In this document: positions 16,230 through 24,304 of the stretch, piece by piece
How the letters are laid out: each line of letters opens with the position of its first letter
How positions within the stretch are numbered: the stretch's first letter is position 1
Assembly: GCA_028289345.1 (NCBI GenBank)
Contig: JANQQL010000047.1
Span: forward strand, 1 to 57,453
DNA length: 57,453 nucleotides
Direction: 5' to 3'
From: Planctomycetota bacterium
Lineage (GTDB): Bacteria > Planctomycetota > B15-G4 > SIAN01
Made by a program: the position numbers and the translations under genes
The notes under the pieces: model-generated
Seen by the model: the letters and a program-made list of their open reading frames with translations, nothing else
Database searches by the model: none
What the model was told of the DNA's origin: nothing

Positions 16230-16649
16230 GTCAGCTTCGGTGTACCGAAACACGGTTGGCTCCCGGTCACCGTAGAAACTCCGAGTCGGTTTCAACAACG
16301 TGATGTCTCGGACGCCCTGCATGACTCGCTGACCGAGTTCACAAACTCTCTCCTGCGGCTCGCAAGCTCCGACACACTGGAAGAGCGGGTGTCTTGGACT
16401 CTGGAGCCGGACGAGTGGATCTGGGTACTGCTGGTCAGGGGTGACCGCCTTGAGTTTCGTGTGATTGACGGCGACGATGCCATTGCCACCGAAGTGCAGA
16501 AGCGCGAGGGACTCTCGATGCTCTTTCGAAGCATGTCGGCTCTGGGGGCGAATGAAGCCTGGTCGCGTAACAAAGACCTGACAGTGTGGAGCTGGAGCTT
16601 TCCACATGACGGACTTGCTCGGTTGGGGAAGCTACTACAGGATCCTTAA
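16218..16649 (+). CDS. hypothetical cassette protein, 143 aa
   Basis: Not recognised. The GTG at 16218 starts the protein right at the attC right core, with AAGGA about ten bases upstream; an open frame extends further upstream but is translated attC. Residues run VELDVSFGVPKHGWLPVTV, then a helix LHDSLTEFTNSLLRL, then beta strands WTLEPDEWIWVLLVRGDRLEFRVI and a closing helix. The HGWLPV opening and WSWSFP late motif suggest a small alpha/beta domain of the kind often seen as immunity-like or cassette-encoded proteins. It is soluble, with no signal peptide. Confidence 0.6.
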   Translation: MELDVSFGVPKHGWLPVTVETPSRFQQRDVSDALHDSLTEFTNSLLRLASSDTLEERVSWTLEPDEWIWVLLVRGDRLEFRVIDGDDAIATEVQKREGLSMLFRSMSALGANEAWSRNKDLTVWSWSFPHDGLARLGKLLQDP

Positions 16650-16836
16650 CATGCCCTTACAGGCATACCGTCGCTTTGCGCCAACTGCGGAAGGCCAGCG
16701 ATATTGGACCCACGAATGGGCATTCCGATTCGGGCTCGCGACACAAGACCATTAGATACCTCAATGGGCGACCCCAGCCGCCCGCTCTCACTGAACCGAC
16801 CGATGCACCTGAACAACCCAACCAGGAGCGAGAACA

Positions 16837-17232
16837 ATGAAGGACATCCCCGGAATCGACGAAGACGGCAATCCCAAGCACGGCCCCTTCAAGCTTTTCT
16901 TCAAGAACGGCCTGGTCTCTTGCGAGGGCGAGTTCGATCACGGGAAGAAGTCAGGCCAGTGGAAGTACTTTCTCAACAATGGCCAGATGCAGTCCTCCGG
17001 TCGATACAAGGACGGACGGATCGTTGGTCGGTGGAAGTGGTTCTTCAAGACTGGTGAGATTCGCGGGACGGGCGGCTTCGACGACGAGGAGCAGAAGCAC
17101 GGGTCGTGGAAGCGCTACCATGCCAACGGCCAGCTCTGGGACGAAGGCCGCTTCGAGCACGGCAAGAAGAAGGGCACATGGAAGACTTACGATGAAGCTG
17201 GCAAGCTCGTGAAGACCCAATCTTTCAAGTGA
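16837..17232 (+). CDS. YwqK-type MORN-like repeat protein
   Basis: A 131-aa protein made almost wholly of MORN/YwqK-type repeats: GPFKLFFKNGLVSCEGEF, GQWKYFLNNGQMQSSGRY, GRWKWFFKTGEIRGTGGF, GSWKRYHANGQLWDEGRF, GTWKTYDEAGKLV. Each is a ~23-residue beta-hairpin unit of pattern G-x-W/F-x-x-Y/F-x-x-N/T-G-x-x-x-x-x-G. Related proteins are annotated as antitoxins or immunity proteins; others are simple scaffolds. GGAGCGAG lies about five bases before the ATG. No adjacent toxin is evident. Confidence 0.85.
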   Translation: MKDIPGIDEDGNPKHGPFKLFFKNGLVSCEGEFDHGKKSGQWKYFLNNGQMQSSGRYKDGRIVGRWKWFFKTGEIRGTGGFDDEEQKHGSWKRYHANGQLWDEGRFEHGKKKGTWKTYDEAGKLVKTQSFK

Positions 17233-17587
17233 TCTTCCGCTGCAAACGAATCAGATGCCACGTGCGATGGAGGGTCGCCGGCAATGCGGTTTGGTCGGGA
17301 GAAGCACCGAACGATGGCCATCGTTGGATGATCTGATCGACCGCTCCTTGCAAGCTCCCCATGGGAAGCATGGAACCTCTGGCCCAAACTCCAGCACTCG
17401 GGCAGAATGGAGGGACCCACGGTAGGTTGATGTCGCCTTGGTCGCGGCGGTCGAGACATGACCGCCATGCAAGAAGTCCCCGTGATTGACGGGGCTCCGC
17501 GCCGCGACTGATTCGCATCGACGTGATGTCCGCCGTACCGTCAGACACCCGAGCGTGCAAGTGAGAACAACAGCGAGCGCTGATCCC
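17233..17587 (+). other. intergenic with attC relic
   Basis: A 355-base gap without a credible gene. A decayed attC-like segment sits at 17468-17530 (annotated separately). The rest shows no repeat, terminator or recognisable protein. Confidence 0.5.
17468..17530 (+). other. attC: attC site F, decayed
   Basis: TTGACGGGGCTCCGCGCC and GCGACTGATTCGCATCGACG correspond to the inner part of sites A and B with substitutions. Both outer cores are eroded (GTGATGT in place of GTTAG). It marks the right limit of clearly recognisable cassettes. Confidence 0.55.
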
Positions 17588-17908
17588 ATGAAACAACGCG
17601 AAGAACGAGCCTTCTTGCAAACCGAGATCAGCAACCTTGAGAAGCAGCTCGCTAGGGCGCGGCAGCGGTTGCTCCCGGACTTGCGTCTCGGCGTGTACGC
17701 GGTCGCGGGCTGGCTGCTTGGCTACTTCGTTTGGTGGGCGCTGCTCTCGAGCAGCCTTGGCGTCCGGGAGGTCGCGGATGTCGGAGGCTGGATCGCCTTG
17801 TTGTGCGGAGGCGCCCTCGAACTCGCACACTACGTCCGTGCGCGGACTGCTACCAGTCGGCTTACCGATCTGCGGCACCGCCTTTCTCTGGCCGAAGCCG
17901 CAGCTTGA
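17588..17908 (+). CDS. small membrane protein with flanking coiled coil
   Basis: A 106-aa protein, not recognised. It opens with a heptad-like helix (EERAFLQTEISNLEKQLARA), followed by two hydrophobic helices (VYAVAGWLLGYFVWWALLSS and GGWIALLCGGALELAHYV) and a second charged helix (SRLTDLRHRLSLAEAAA). A hairpin membrane protein with both ends in the cytoplasm is likely. The ATG at 17588 is the first codon that makes the coiled coil start cleanly; the longer frame upstream crosses the attC relic. Confidence 0.6.
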   Translation: MKQREERAFLQTEISNLEKQLARARQRLLPDLRLGVYAVAGWLLGYFVWWALLSSSLGVREVADVGGWIALLCGGALELAHYVRARTATSRLTDLRHRLSLAEAAA

Positions 17909-18052
17909 AGGGGCCGGGTCGCGTCCAGCCCTATGCTTGGAGTCCGGCGCAGCCCCGCTGAGTCGCAGAATGAAAGCCGCTTGGCGAACCAGACTTGAGG
18001 ATCAACCGCCCTTCGGCCGCAGCTGAAGGCGATCTACGCTCGCTCGAGGAAC

Positions 18053-18418
18053 ATGGACGATCGCCGCAAACAGCTCTGGATCGCGATGTCGAACCTCTGG
18101 CTGGACACCGAGCTCAGCGACGAGACACTGAGCTGGATTGCCGATGCTGTTCGAGAATCCGGTTTGGATCGTGAGGAACTTGAAGTGGTGTTTCGCCACG
18201 AGCTAGCCCCGTTCCTCGGACCGAACCTACTCGCGACGGCTGGAGAGTGGGAAGGTTTCGACCCAGACTGGGTTTGCGTGCAGGCTCAAAAGCGTTACGA
18301 GAAGCGAACGGTTCTGAGCAGGCTGCTTTCGACGGTTGGACTGACTACATTTGCTGCGCGCCCAGCATGGGAGCGAGTCCTGGCGATTGCCTTTGGTGAT
18401 GACAAGAAGGTGGGTTGA
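18053..18418 (+). CDS. DUF7079 family protein
   Basis: A 121-aa protein with a clear DUF7079 pattern: RRKQLWIAMSNLWLDTELSD near the start, then LEVVFRHELAPFLGPNLL and AGEWEGFDPDWV. The family is a small helical domain of unknown function, often beside polymorphic-toxin immunity genes. Here the protein is longer at the C-terminus than the minimal domain. It stands alone between small unknown genes. Confidence 0.82.
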   Translation: MDDRRKQLWIAMSNLWLDTELSDETLSWIADAVRESGLDREELEVVFRHELAPFLGPNLLATAGEWEGFDPDWVCVQAQKRYEKRTVLSRLLSTVGLTTFAARPAWERVLAIAFGDDKKVG

Positions 18419-18445
18419 CGAGTCTGACAGTCGACTGGCTTCTCC

Positions 18446-18811
18446 TTGAGACCGATCGTTGTGATCAAATCTGTCCATCCAACACATTGGTTGACGCTGC
18501 CGGGTCTCACGATCTCCGCGCTGATCGCATCACTGTTTCTGCACGAGTGGGCACGAATCGGCGTGATCGCGAACCCCACGGTCGTTGGTTCCTACCACTT
18601 TGGCTCGGAAGCCATGGTTGGCTACGGCGGCTGGCACTACACGTCGGCGGAGGTGTACTCTTGGACAGCCTTCATGCAAGGGGCGGTCGCCAGCCTTCTC
18701 ACGATCGCATTCTTGCTTTCTGCGGCGCGACGATCGCGAAAACTCTTGCTCTCTTCCTATGTTGCCCTGGTGACTGGGGCCCTTGCCAATCAAGCCATGT
18801 TTCTTCAATAA
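18446..18811 (+). CDS. hypothetical membrane protein
   Basis: A 121-aa protein with about three hydrophobic segments (LTISALIASLFLHEW; FMQGAVASLLTIAFLL; LLLSSYVALVTGALAN). A conserved-looking extracytoplasmic loop carries VGSYHFGSEAMVGYGGWHY. It starts with TTG 28 bases after the DUF7079 stop, so the pair may be cotranscribed. No family was recognised and the start is uncertain. Confidence 0.5.
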   Translation: MRPIVVIKSVHPTHWLTLPGLTISALIASLFLHEWARIGVIANPTVVGSYHFGSEAMVGYGGWHYTSAEVYSWTAFMQGAVASLLTIAFLLSAARRSRKLLLSSYVALVTGALANQAMFLQ

Positions 18812-19030
18812 GTCATCTGACACCCTTTGAGCCTCAGCTGGTTGATGGGGACGATCGTCGACTCCCGCGCGAGATCCCTTCTTGCCCCCCATCGCTCCAT
18901 CCCCTTGCGTATACTCCTGCAGTGATTGTCGGCCCGACTCGGAACTCGTTGAGCGGGACGATGCACCCCACAAGCCAATGCGCAAGAGACCTCTGTCTCC
19001 AATGACGCGCTAGCACGATGTGGACTCGAG

Positions 19031-19693
19031 ATGCCTCTCACCCGCAAAGAAACTGCCTGGCGAAAGAACCGTCGCTTCAGCGAAGTGCACGGGGGCCGTA
19101 AGTACCCCAAGATTCCGGATCGGATCATGAGGCGAGTTCACTCCCTTTCTTTGCCTGCGAGTCACGTCGATTCCCCGACCTTCCTGATCGACAACCCTTC
19201 GCGCTCGTTCTTCTTTCCCGTGGGCGAGGACGAAATCAGAGAGACCCTGCGTCGACTGCCCTGGACCGACACCTGTGAGATCACTCACGTATGGTTTCGG
19301 CGAATTCGAAAAACAGACTACGACGCGGGTCGGGTGCCTTTCGCTGAGTTCATGTGCGGCAGCGGATGCAGGATCATCATTCTCTATCCCTGGCCAGTCG
19401 ATCAACTCTTGCGATTCGGGAAGCGCCGCCCATCAAAAGCGCTCCTGAAGGAATACGCTCCCTGGACCACGGACCTCGTTCAGCGAGAGGGGCAGTGGTG
19501 CCTTCGTTGGACGTTGGATGGCTTGCGGGATTTCTACTTGAAGAACCTTCTTCTTCACGAAGTTGGTCATCACGTCGACTGGTACTATCGGCACTGGACT
19601 GCAGCCAATCGGCGTCAAGCTGAGGAAGAAGCGAATCAGTACGCCATTCGATGGGCGAAGCGAGTGCCAAAACAAGAGATCCGCGACCCTTGA
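19031..19693 (+). CDS. HEXXH-containing putative metallopeptidase-like protein
   Basis: A 220-aa protein, not assigned to a named peptidase family. It has HEVGHHVD (H176, E177, H180) and a downstream acidic cluster (AEEEANQYA, E198-E200) placed as a third zinc ligand in gluzincin-like folds. The N-terminal ~90 residues include PTFLIDNPSRSFFFPVGEDE and look like a separate mixed domain. It has no signal peptide, so it should act in the cytoplasm. Zinc binding and proteolysis are inferred from motif spacing only. Confidence 0.68.
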   Translation: MPLTRKETAWRKNRRFSEVHGGRKYPKIPDRIMRRVHSLSLPASHVDSPTFLIDNPSRSFFFPVGEDEIRETLRRLPWTDTCEITHVWFRRIRKTDYDAGRVPFAEFMCGSGCRIIILYPWPVDQLLRFGKRRPSKALLKEYAPWTTDLVQREGQWCLRWTLDGLRDFYLKNLLLHEVGHHVDWYYRHWTAANRRQAEEEANQYAIRWAKRVPKQEIRDP

Positions 19694-19866
19694 CACGAAC
19701 GTGCAATCCTCTCGGGCCATGCCAGGCGACTGATGTCGAGGGAGCGTGGGGGATACGAATCGGCGTCAACGCCGTGGCCTGACAGCGACCGAGCCGGAAA
19801 CGAAAACGCGAGACTCTGCCAGTCATCTCGCGAACTCTCCCATGGACGAACCGCTAGGCTTTCGAC

Positions 19867-20577
19867 ATGACCTACATTCTCAGCTCGAAAGACTTCTCCC
19901 GTGGGCTCTGGGACTATCAGCCGGACGCGCAATGGCCACCGAAGACGGTCGCTTGGCCGGAGGAATATGAGGGCGGTGATCGACTCTCAATTTCCGTTCG
20001 AGCAGAAACCACCACTCAGCGTCGCCGACTGCTTCGAGCGTGGTGTGAGGCTCTCCCCACTCTTCGGGAAGTCCGATTCCTCTGGATCGCGGGAACGGCC
20101 CCTCAAACACTCCTTGAGGCGGCTTGCGAGTCCCCCATCGAGGGCCTCTGGATGAAGAACACCTCCGCGTCGTCGCTGTCGTCTGTCGCTTCCGCCAAGT
20201 CCCTCCGTTTCCTGAGTTGCTGCAACTGCACGAAGGTGGAGACTCTTGCCCCCTTTGCTGAAGCGGACCGATTGGAGTGGCTCGAACTAGAGAATCTGAA
20301 GCGAGTCCGCTCACTGGATCCCTTGGCTCCCCTGGAGTCGCTCCAAGGGTTGAGCGTGCGCGGTGCGATGTGGGCCAAACAACACGTCGAAACACTCGCT
20401 CCAATTGAGGGGCTGACCCAACTTCGATACTTGGACCTGGTTGCCCTCCGCTCTGACGACCAAACACTCCGACCGCTGTTCTCTCTGAGAAACCTGAAGA
20501 CGCTGCGGCTGGCGCAATGGTGGGACAACACCGAAGTGGCAACCATCCGAGCAAACAACCCGGGCCTGGTCAGCTAA
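19867..20577 (+). CDS. leucine-rich repeat protein
   Basis: A 236-aa protein. From about residue 95 it is built of LRR-like units of ~22-25 residues: KSLRFLSCCNC, DRLEWLELENLKRVRSLDPL, ESLQGLSVRG, TQLRYLDLVALRSDDQTLRPL, RNLKTLRLAQW. The N-terminal ~90 residues are unassigned and contain PPKTVAWPEEYEGGDRLSI. It has no signal peptide, so it is probably a cytoplasmic binding scaffold. It precedes the chromosomal TIR paralogue by 101 bases on the same strand. Confidence 0.7.
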   Translation: MTYILSSKDFSRGLWDYQPDAQWPPKTVAWPEEYEGGDRLSISVRAETTTQRRRLLRAWCEALPTLREVRFLWIAGTAPQTLLEAACESPIEGLWMKNTSASSLSSVASAKSLRFLSCCNCTKVETLAPFAEADRLEWLELENLKRVRSLDPLAPLESLQGLSVRGAMWAKQHVETLAPIEGLTQLRYLDLVALRSDDQTLRPLFSLRNLKTLRLAQWWDNTEVATIRANNPGLVS

Positions 20578-20678
20578 CACGGAGGACGGACCTTGGCTTT
20601 TCCTCCCGGGTTCCGCACATGCGCTTGGCCTGCGACCCATCCCAGACGCAACGGATTCTCATCAAGTAGTATCTGGCC

Positions 20679-22010
20679 ATGCTTGTTGCCAAGTACGAGA
20701 AGTCGAGAATTGACGTTTTCGAGGTGAAAGCCCCAGCGATCTCTGAAACGGACCCGACCTGGGAAACCCTTCGCCAGCACGGTCTCACTCCTCGGTTTGC
20801 CTCTCTCGTTTGCCCGGGACCAAGAAAAACGACGGTCACTCGCGATGTTCTCGCGATCACGATTCCGGAATCGTGGGGCCTCAGGCCGCTGATGAACGCA
20901 CGTCGAGACCTCGGCGAGCACAACGTCGTTCTCGGATCACCGATGGGCCGCCTTCGGTTCTCTCAGACATGGAGTCCTACCGAGCACCAGACGTCACTCC
21001 CCAAGATTGACGAGGGCATTGTCACCCCTAGAACGGTCGAGTTCCTCGAAGAAGATCTCCGAGAGATGCTCGTTTCCGGGCTCTTGGCCGAAGGCGACCT
21101 GGCGCGCTGCGCACAGACTTTTGAGATCTGCCTCGAATGGGGCGAGAGCGCGGTCATCGACATGGTGGCGATGACGGCGGCGGCGACCTGTGCCCCCAGT
21201 CTGGGCCTCCCCTTTCGGCAAGCAGTTTGGAAGACGGTCGAGAAGTATGGTTTCTCGGAGCGATTCTCCCTCGGCAAGGACTCGATCCTCCGCGTCGGAG
21301 CGGGCGGGATTCCAGGGCCCAGCCAGATCCTCTCGAACCTTCACCGTGCGGCCTTGGCAGTGACAGGCACCGGAAGAACGGGAGTCTTTCGAGGCTTTCG
21401 CGACATCTCTTCCAAACTTGGGTTGTCGTCTGCTTGCTCGTACGGCTCGGCACCTGCCAACGATTGGACGTGGCTCTTTGATCGGATCGCGGATCGAACC
21501 TGCCACTACCTTCGCCAGGAACAGTGGAGTCTTCATGAACTCAAATCCTTGATCACGCGCGGATTTCGATATCGACACTGCTTTCTCAGCTACGCTCACG
21601 ACGACATGGAGCTCGCGGATCAAATCGCAGAACGACTTCGAAGAAGAGGAGTCAAATGCTGGCTGGACCGCGAGAGGCTGGTTCCAGGACAACTCCTTCC
21701 CCAGAGGATTCAGCGAGCCATTGAACAGTGCGACTGCATGCTTGTCCTCATCACTCCCTCGGCCTACCAATCTCGCTGGGTCGCCTCGGAGATCCTGTTC
21801 GCCATGGGGAAGGAAGACTTGGAAGAGGGGCGCCTGATTCCCGTGAACTTCGGCACCCGCTACGAACCATCGCGATTCGATTTCATCGATGAGGAATCGG
21901 CGGTTCGTCGCTTGGAGTCAGTGGTTGCCCATTCGATCTCCGGCGAGGTCCCCTCGGAGGACGATGTAGATCGAATCCTGCTGGGACTTCGAGAAATCAC
22001 TCCTGAATAA
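20679..22010 (+). CDS. TIR-domain protein, paralogue of 13295
   Basis: A 443-aa protein, homologous from residue 1 to the end with the cassette TIR protein, roughly half the residues being identical by eye. The TIR domain spans ~299-430: CFLSYAHDDMELADQIAE, CWLDRERLVPGQLL, and SRWVASEILFA with the likely catalytic E371. The N-terminal region shares EICLEWGESAVIDMVAMT, GGIPGPSQIL and FRGFRDIS with its paralogue and has no recognised fold. It ends at RILLGLREITPE, showing where the cassette copy would naturally stop. No attC flanks it. It is probably a sensor fused to an NAD-depleting effector. Confidence 0.87.
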   Translation: MLVAKYEKSRIDVFEVKAPAISETDPTWETLRQHGLTPRFASLVCPGPRKTTVTRDVLAITIPESWGLRPLMNARRDLGEHNVVLGSPMGRLRFSQTWSPTEHQTSLPKIDEGIVTPRTVEFLEEDLREMLVSGLLAEGDLARCAQTFEICLEWGESAVIDMVAMTAAATCAPSLGLPFRQAVWKTVEKYGFSERFSLGKDSILRVGAGGIPGPSQILSNLHRAALAVTGTGRTGVFRGFRDISSKLGLSSACSYGSAPANDWTWLFDRIADRTCHYLRQEQWSLHELKSLITRGFRYRHCFLSYAHDDMELADQIAERLRRRGVKCWLDRERLVPGQLLPQRIQRAIEQCDCMLVLITPSAYQSRWVASEILFAMGKEDLEEGRLIPVNFGTRYEPSRFDFIDEESAVRRLESVVAHSISGEVPSEDDVDRILLGLREITPE

Positions 22011-22180
22011 CTGCCCTCCCCGCAGAGTAGGGACGGAACTCACTGGCAGCAGAGCCGTCAATCGGACATAGAATCAGGGGGAACAAAAGCTCCACTTTCC
22101 TTCGGAATCGGCTTTGCAGTTTGCTTCACCAGTCGTCTCTCCCCACAGAAGACATTGCCTCGAAGGAGTTTCCACTGACA

Positions 22181-22675
22181 ATGGAGATCTACCGATCACG
22201 GCCGAACCTCTTTGCGCGATTCCTCGTCATTTCGGGGATCTTTGCCCTGGGGTACATACTCGGGGTAGTGCGGATCGTTGACCTGCCGCAGCTGCGCTTC
22301 GCTGGATGGCTGCTGATGGCGATCTGTGCAGTCGCTGGCTCCACTCTGCTGTTCCACCTGCTTCGGGGCGGCCTTTGTATTCGCGTCAATGACGAGGGGT
22401 TTCATGACACTCGGTGGGGCATCGGAGTGATCCCTTGGACGGAGGTCCAATCGACGGGGGTTCATCGCTTCTCGAACCTCGAGTTCCTCTACCTGGCTCT
22501 GAGCGACGAAGAGAAGTGGTTTCAGCGGATGCCGTTCTGGCGCCGGGCAGAGGTCAAACTGTGCCGCAAAATGGGAGTCCCCCACTTCGCCGTCAGTCTG
22601 GCTGGCACCACGGGAAAGATCGACCCTCTCCGTGCCGAGATCGATGAGTACCTCACCGAGCCAGATTCACCGTGA
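22181..22675 (+). CDS. small membrane protein, PH-like (STM3941-type) fold suspected
   Basis: A 164-aa protein with two N-terminal hydrophobic helices (FARFLVISGIFALGYILGVV and FAGWLLMAICAVAGSTLLFH), then a soluble part with INVNDEG-like strands and IGVIPWTEVQSTGVHRF, a pattern seen in bacterial PH-like membrane proteins. The ATG at 22181 is preferred since AAGGAG lies about 12 bases upstream and the hydrophobic region begins soon after. The function is unknown. Confidence 0.6.
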   Translation: MEIYRSRPNLFARFLVISGIFALGYILGVVRIVDLPQLRFAGWLLMAICAVAGSTLLFHLLRGGLCIRVNDEGFHDTRWGIGVIPWTEVQSTGVHRFSNLEFLYLALSDEEKWFQRMPFWRRAEVKLCRKMGVPHFAVSLAGTTGKIDPLRAEIDEYLTEPDSP

Positions 22676-22684
22676 GCTTGACCA

Positions 22685-23002
22685 ATGAACCTACTGTACG
22701 CAGTCGGCGGTTTGCTTGTCGGACTCGTCGCCGCGCTGGGGATTGCCTTTGTTTGGGCGCCTCTGGGCCTCTTCGTCTGGGTGGGCCTGCCTCACGACGC
22801 CATCTTGTTCGATCGCGGCGATCGATTCTTGGCAACGACGTTGTTGGCGGTCTACTACCTCGGCGTGGCGGCGGCGCTTCGCTTGGCACCCCGCGGGAAG
22901 AGAGGGATGGTCGGGTTTGCACTCTTGGGAGTTTGGGGCATCGGATTCGCCGGGTTCCTTCAGGCGTATCAAGCGATCGTTGCCCGATATGGCGACCATT
23001 GA
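22685..23002 (+). CDS. small integral membrane protein
   Basis: A 105-aa hydrophobic protein with three likely membrane helices (VGGLLVGLVAALGIAFVWAP; FLATTLLAVYYLGVAAALRL; MVGFALLGVWGIGFAGFLQA). It starts nine bases after the previous stop, so it is probably cotranscribed with it. No family was recognised. Confidence 0.6.
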   Translation: MNLLYAVGGLLVGLVAALGIAFVWAPLGLFVWVGLPHDAILFDRGDRFLATTLLAVYYLGVAAALRLAPRGKRGMVGFALLGVWGIGFAGFLQAYQAIVARYGDH

Positions 23003-23072
23003 TCGCAAGAGTGCAAATCTCGGCACACGAGCCAGAAGTGGGTGAAGGACGGACTTTCCTTCGAGGTGCCCG

Positions 23073-23621
23073 ATGAGAGCGGCGTTGTTCGCGATGACGA
23101 CTCTCTCCTGCCTTGCCTGCGAGGGCCGACGAGCCCCTGTTGCCTCACCATCCGCAGTCGTTGGACACGAGCCTGGGGGCATTCCGGAGGATGGGGGCGG
23201 CTTCTCGTCTTTGAGTTCCCAGGAGTCGGCTTCGGTGAACTACGTCAGCTTCGGATGTTGGCACTTCACCGAGTACGACTTTGTGTTCTCAGGCAACGAT
23301 CCCGGTGTTGTCAAATACCACGCCAAGTCGACCAGCGAGGACCCTTCGCCCAACCCGGGGATACTCAGAGTTTCTGATTCCGAGATCCGAAGCTTGGATC
23401 ACGAAGTGGCCTTCTATCGGAATCCGAGTGGCCCCAACTTCTCTGGACAGTTCGACATCGATCTAGAGATTCTGTGGCCAGGAGAACGGAGCGAGAGCCT
23501 GGAAGTCGGCTGGTATCCAGAGGTCGAGGGCCGGCCGTTTTCCTTCGAAGACTTGATCGTTCGAATCGAGCAGGGGGATGAACAGAAGGAACCGTGGATC
23601 CTTGAAGAAGAGGACCGCTAA
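23073..23621 (+). CDS. putative lipoprotein
   Basis: A 182-aa protein. A short hydrophobic N-terminus ends in CLAC (Cys16), a plausible though unusual lipobox, followed by a low-complexity linker and a beta-rich domain with SFGCWHFTEYDFVFSG and a late ESLEVGWYPEVEG. Export to the periplasm is likely; the function is unknown. AGGTGCCC upstream is only a weak ribosome binding site. Confidence 0.6.
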   Translation: MRAALFAMTTLSCLACEGRRAPVASPSAVVGHEPGGIPEDGGGFSSLSSQESASVNYVSFGCWHFTEYDFVFSGNDPGVVKYHAKSTSEDPSPNPGILRVSDSEIRSLDHEVAFYRNPSGPNFSGQFDIDLEILWPGERSESLEVGWYPEVEGRPFSFEDLIVRIEQGDEQKEPWILEEEDR

Positions 23622-23914
23622 CCGACACTCTTCACAGGCCCAGTCATTGACATCCGAAGCGAATCACGTTGAGTCAATGATCTGATCGATGAAACGCTCG
23701 AGCATCGACACTGCGCCGTTTCTCATCGCTCAAATCGAGAGAGCGACACACAACGGGAGACTGAGGAATCGCCGGGGCATCGTGTTCGTCAGCCGCGACA
23801 CAGAGGCGAAGCTAGCACCGGTGTATCGTCCGTCCTACCATGGGACGATCACGGCGGGCGGTGAGCTCGTCGATGGAAAGCGCAAGATCTCGATCGGGTC
23901 GCAGAGGGCCAACC

Positions 23915-24304
23915 ATGCTGGGCAAATGTCGGAGCAAGCAACTCGCCTTTGCGATGACTCCCAGCACGGCCCCACCGTATGCCGTGGCAGATCCCCAGGT
24001 CGAGGTGCTGGATGAGATGTCAGCGAGACTGTCTGCGACGTTCGAAGGGCCGCCCGGTTCTTCGGTGATCGGACGAGCCTGGATTTCCGATGCGGATGGC
24101 ACCCTGGTCGACGGGGAAACCGGGGAGATTCCTGCGGGAAGCCAGGCGGCGATGCTCTTGACCATTCCCGAGTCCAAAGCCCAGAACGGGAATCTGATTG
24201 CCTGCCTGCGAGTGGAGTGGCCCCTCTTCCAGACCAAACACGTGATCCTCTGCACATTGATCGAAGGCAAGCTTCTCCATCCACCGAAAGGAAAAGAGTG
24301 TTGA
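23915..24304 (+). CDS. hypothetical protein, 129 aa
   Basis: Not recognised. The ATG at 23915 follows AGAGGG. The central part (SARLSATFEGPPGSSVIGRA, GEIPAGSQAAMLLTI, NLIACLRVEWPL) has the alternation of a small beta protein. An upstream open frame extends to 23840 with Arg/Ser-rich sequence and is unlikely to be translated. The preceding 290 bases (23622-23914) show nothing else convincing. The stop overlaps the likely TTG start of the Kelch gene. Confidence 0.45.
   Translation: MLGKCRSKQLAFAMTPSTAPPYAVADPQVEVLDEMSARLSATFEGPPGSSVIGRAWISDADGTLVDGETGEIPAGSQAAMLLTIPESKAQNGNLIACLRVEWPLFQTKHVILCTLIEGKLLHPPKGKEC

Noticed and set aside
7602..17908. CRISPR array as the explanation for repeated motifs
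   Set aside because: The repeats are few, lie between genes rather than regular spacers, and fold as attC sites.
18960..19025. attC-like AATGCGCAAGAG and GCTAGCAC before the HEXXH gene
   Set aside because: No matching left arm, so the inner stem cannot form.
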